Shown: positions 5,247 to 5,417 of the stretch, one piece after another
How positions within the stretch are numbered: the stretch's first letter is position 1
Layout: each line of letters begins with the position of its first letter
Assembly (NCBI GenBank): GCA_009885905.1
Contig: VFJU01000261.1
Location: 1 to 5,417 of the forward strand
DNA length: 5,417 nt
Origin: Verrucomicrobiota bacterium
GTDB lineage: Bacteria; Verrucomicrobiota; Verrucomicrobiia; Verrucomicrobiales; Akkermansiaceae
Direction: 5' to 3'
Made by a program: the position numbers and the translations under genes
Notes under the pieces: model-generated
Databases searched by the model: none
What the model was told of the DNA's origin: nothing
Seen by the model: the letters and a program-made list of their open reading frames with translations, nothing else

Positions 5247-5417
5247 CACCATTATTACTAACGGAATTTTACTTGATGCTTTCGGCATGATCGGTCTTTG
5301 CCTGCTGGGCATCGCCGCTGTCAAACTCGCACGCCGCTACCAAAGCTGGGGTGGCACGATGATGGCGGTGGGAGCTATCTTCCTGTTAGTCGCTCGCCTG
5401 TTCATGATGCTGTCGCC
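5230..5417 (+). CDS. Small membrane protein, cut off by window end
   Basis: The ATG at 5230-5232 opens a reading frame that runs without a stop to the window edge (62 full codons seen). It begins MNSFLNTIITNGILLDAFGM, followed by a first helix at about 17-34, a basic-aromatic loop (ARRYQSWGG, 34-42) and a second helix at about 43-62. The start overlaps the end of the upstream gene by 17 bases in the +1 frame, a layout typical of translational coupling. The preceding bases are C-rich with no Shine-Dalgarno sequence. The protein resembles its upstream neighbour: the same helix-loop-helix plan, G22..L..IA, Trp40 and G48-A49 at matching spacing. The rest of the gene, and so its full length and any third helix, lies outside the window. 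Confidence 0.7.
   Translation, partial: MNSFLNTIITNGILLDAFGMIGLCLLGIAAVKLARRYQSWGGTMMAVGAIFLLVARLFMMLS

Overview
The window looks like a chromosomal housekeeping region of a Gram-negative-type bacterium, most likely from the Verrucomicrobiota. This assignment is inference. It rests on a Pro/Ala-rich tail-anchored protein of a kind I associate with that phylum, a eukaryote/archaea-type prolyl-tRNA synthetase, start codons without Shine-Dalgarno sequences, and coding G+C in the mid-50s percent. No database search was possible.

Layout. From the left, on the minus strand, are a thioredoxin (trxA, 35-355) and, upstream of it, a 222-base spacer. The spacer holds a strong hairpin (388-422), a possible promoter and a 19-codon hydrophobic ORF (474-533). 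Next on the same strand comes a 198-residue Pro/Ala-rich protein with one C-terminal membrane helix (578-1174). A 250-base divergent spacer separates it from prolyl-tRNA synthetase (proS, 1425-2960) on the plus strand. proS converges on lysyl-tRNA synthetase (lysS, 3035-4513, minus) across a 74-base gap. An A+T-rich spacer (4514-4850, about 29 percent G+C by hand count over 4561-4800) follows. It holds several TTGATC-type elements and an imperfect 16-base palindrome. Last come two overlapping plus-strand genes for small membrane proteins (4851-5246 and 5230 to the window end). They look like diverged tandem paralogues and I cannot assign a function to them.

How the genes relate. trxA, proS and lysS are standard housekeeping functions: thiol-disulfide exchange and charging of tRNA-Pro and tRNA-Lys. 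They are not one operon, since proS and lysS face each other and trxA has its own hairpin and promoter-like upstream region. The less-known parts are the Pro-rich anchored protein with its repeated T-[IVM]-x-[LM] motif, the tiny hydrophobic ORF just downstream of it, and the overlapping membrane-protein pair behind the A+T-rich spacer. I saw no tRNA or rRNA gene, insertion sequence or CRISPR array, and nothing I would call a confirmed new system.
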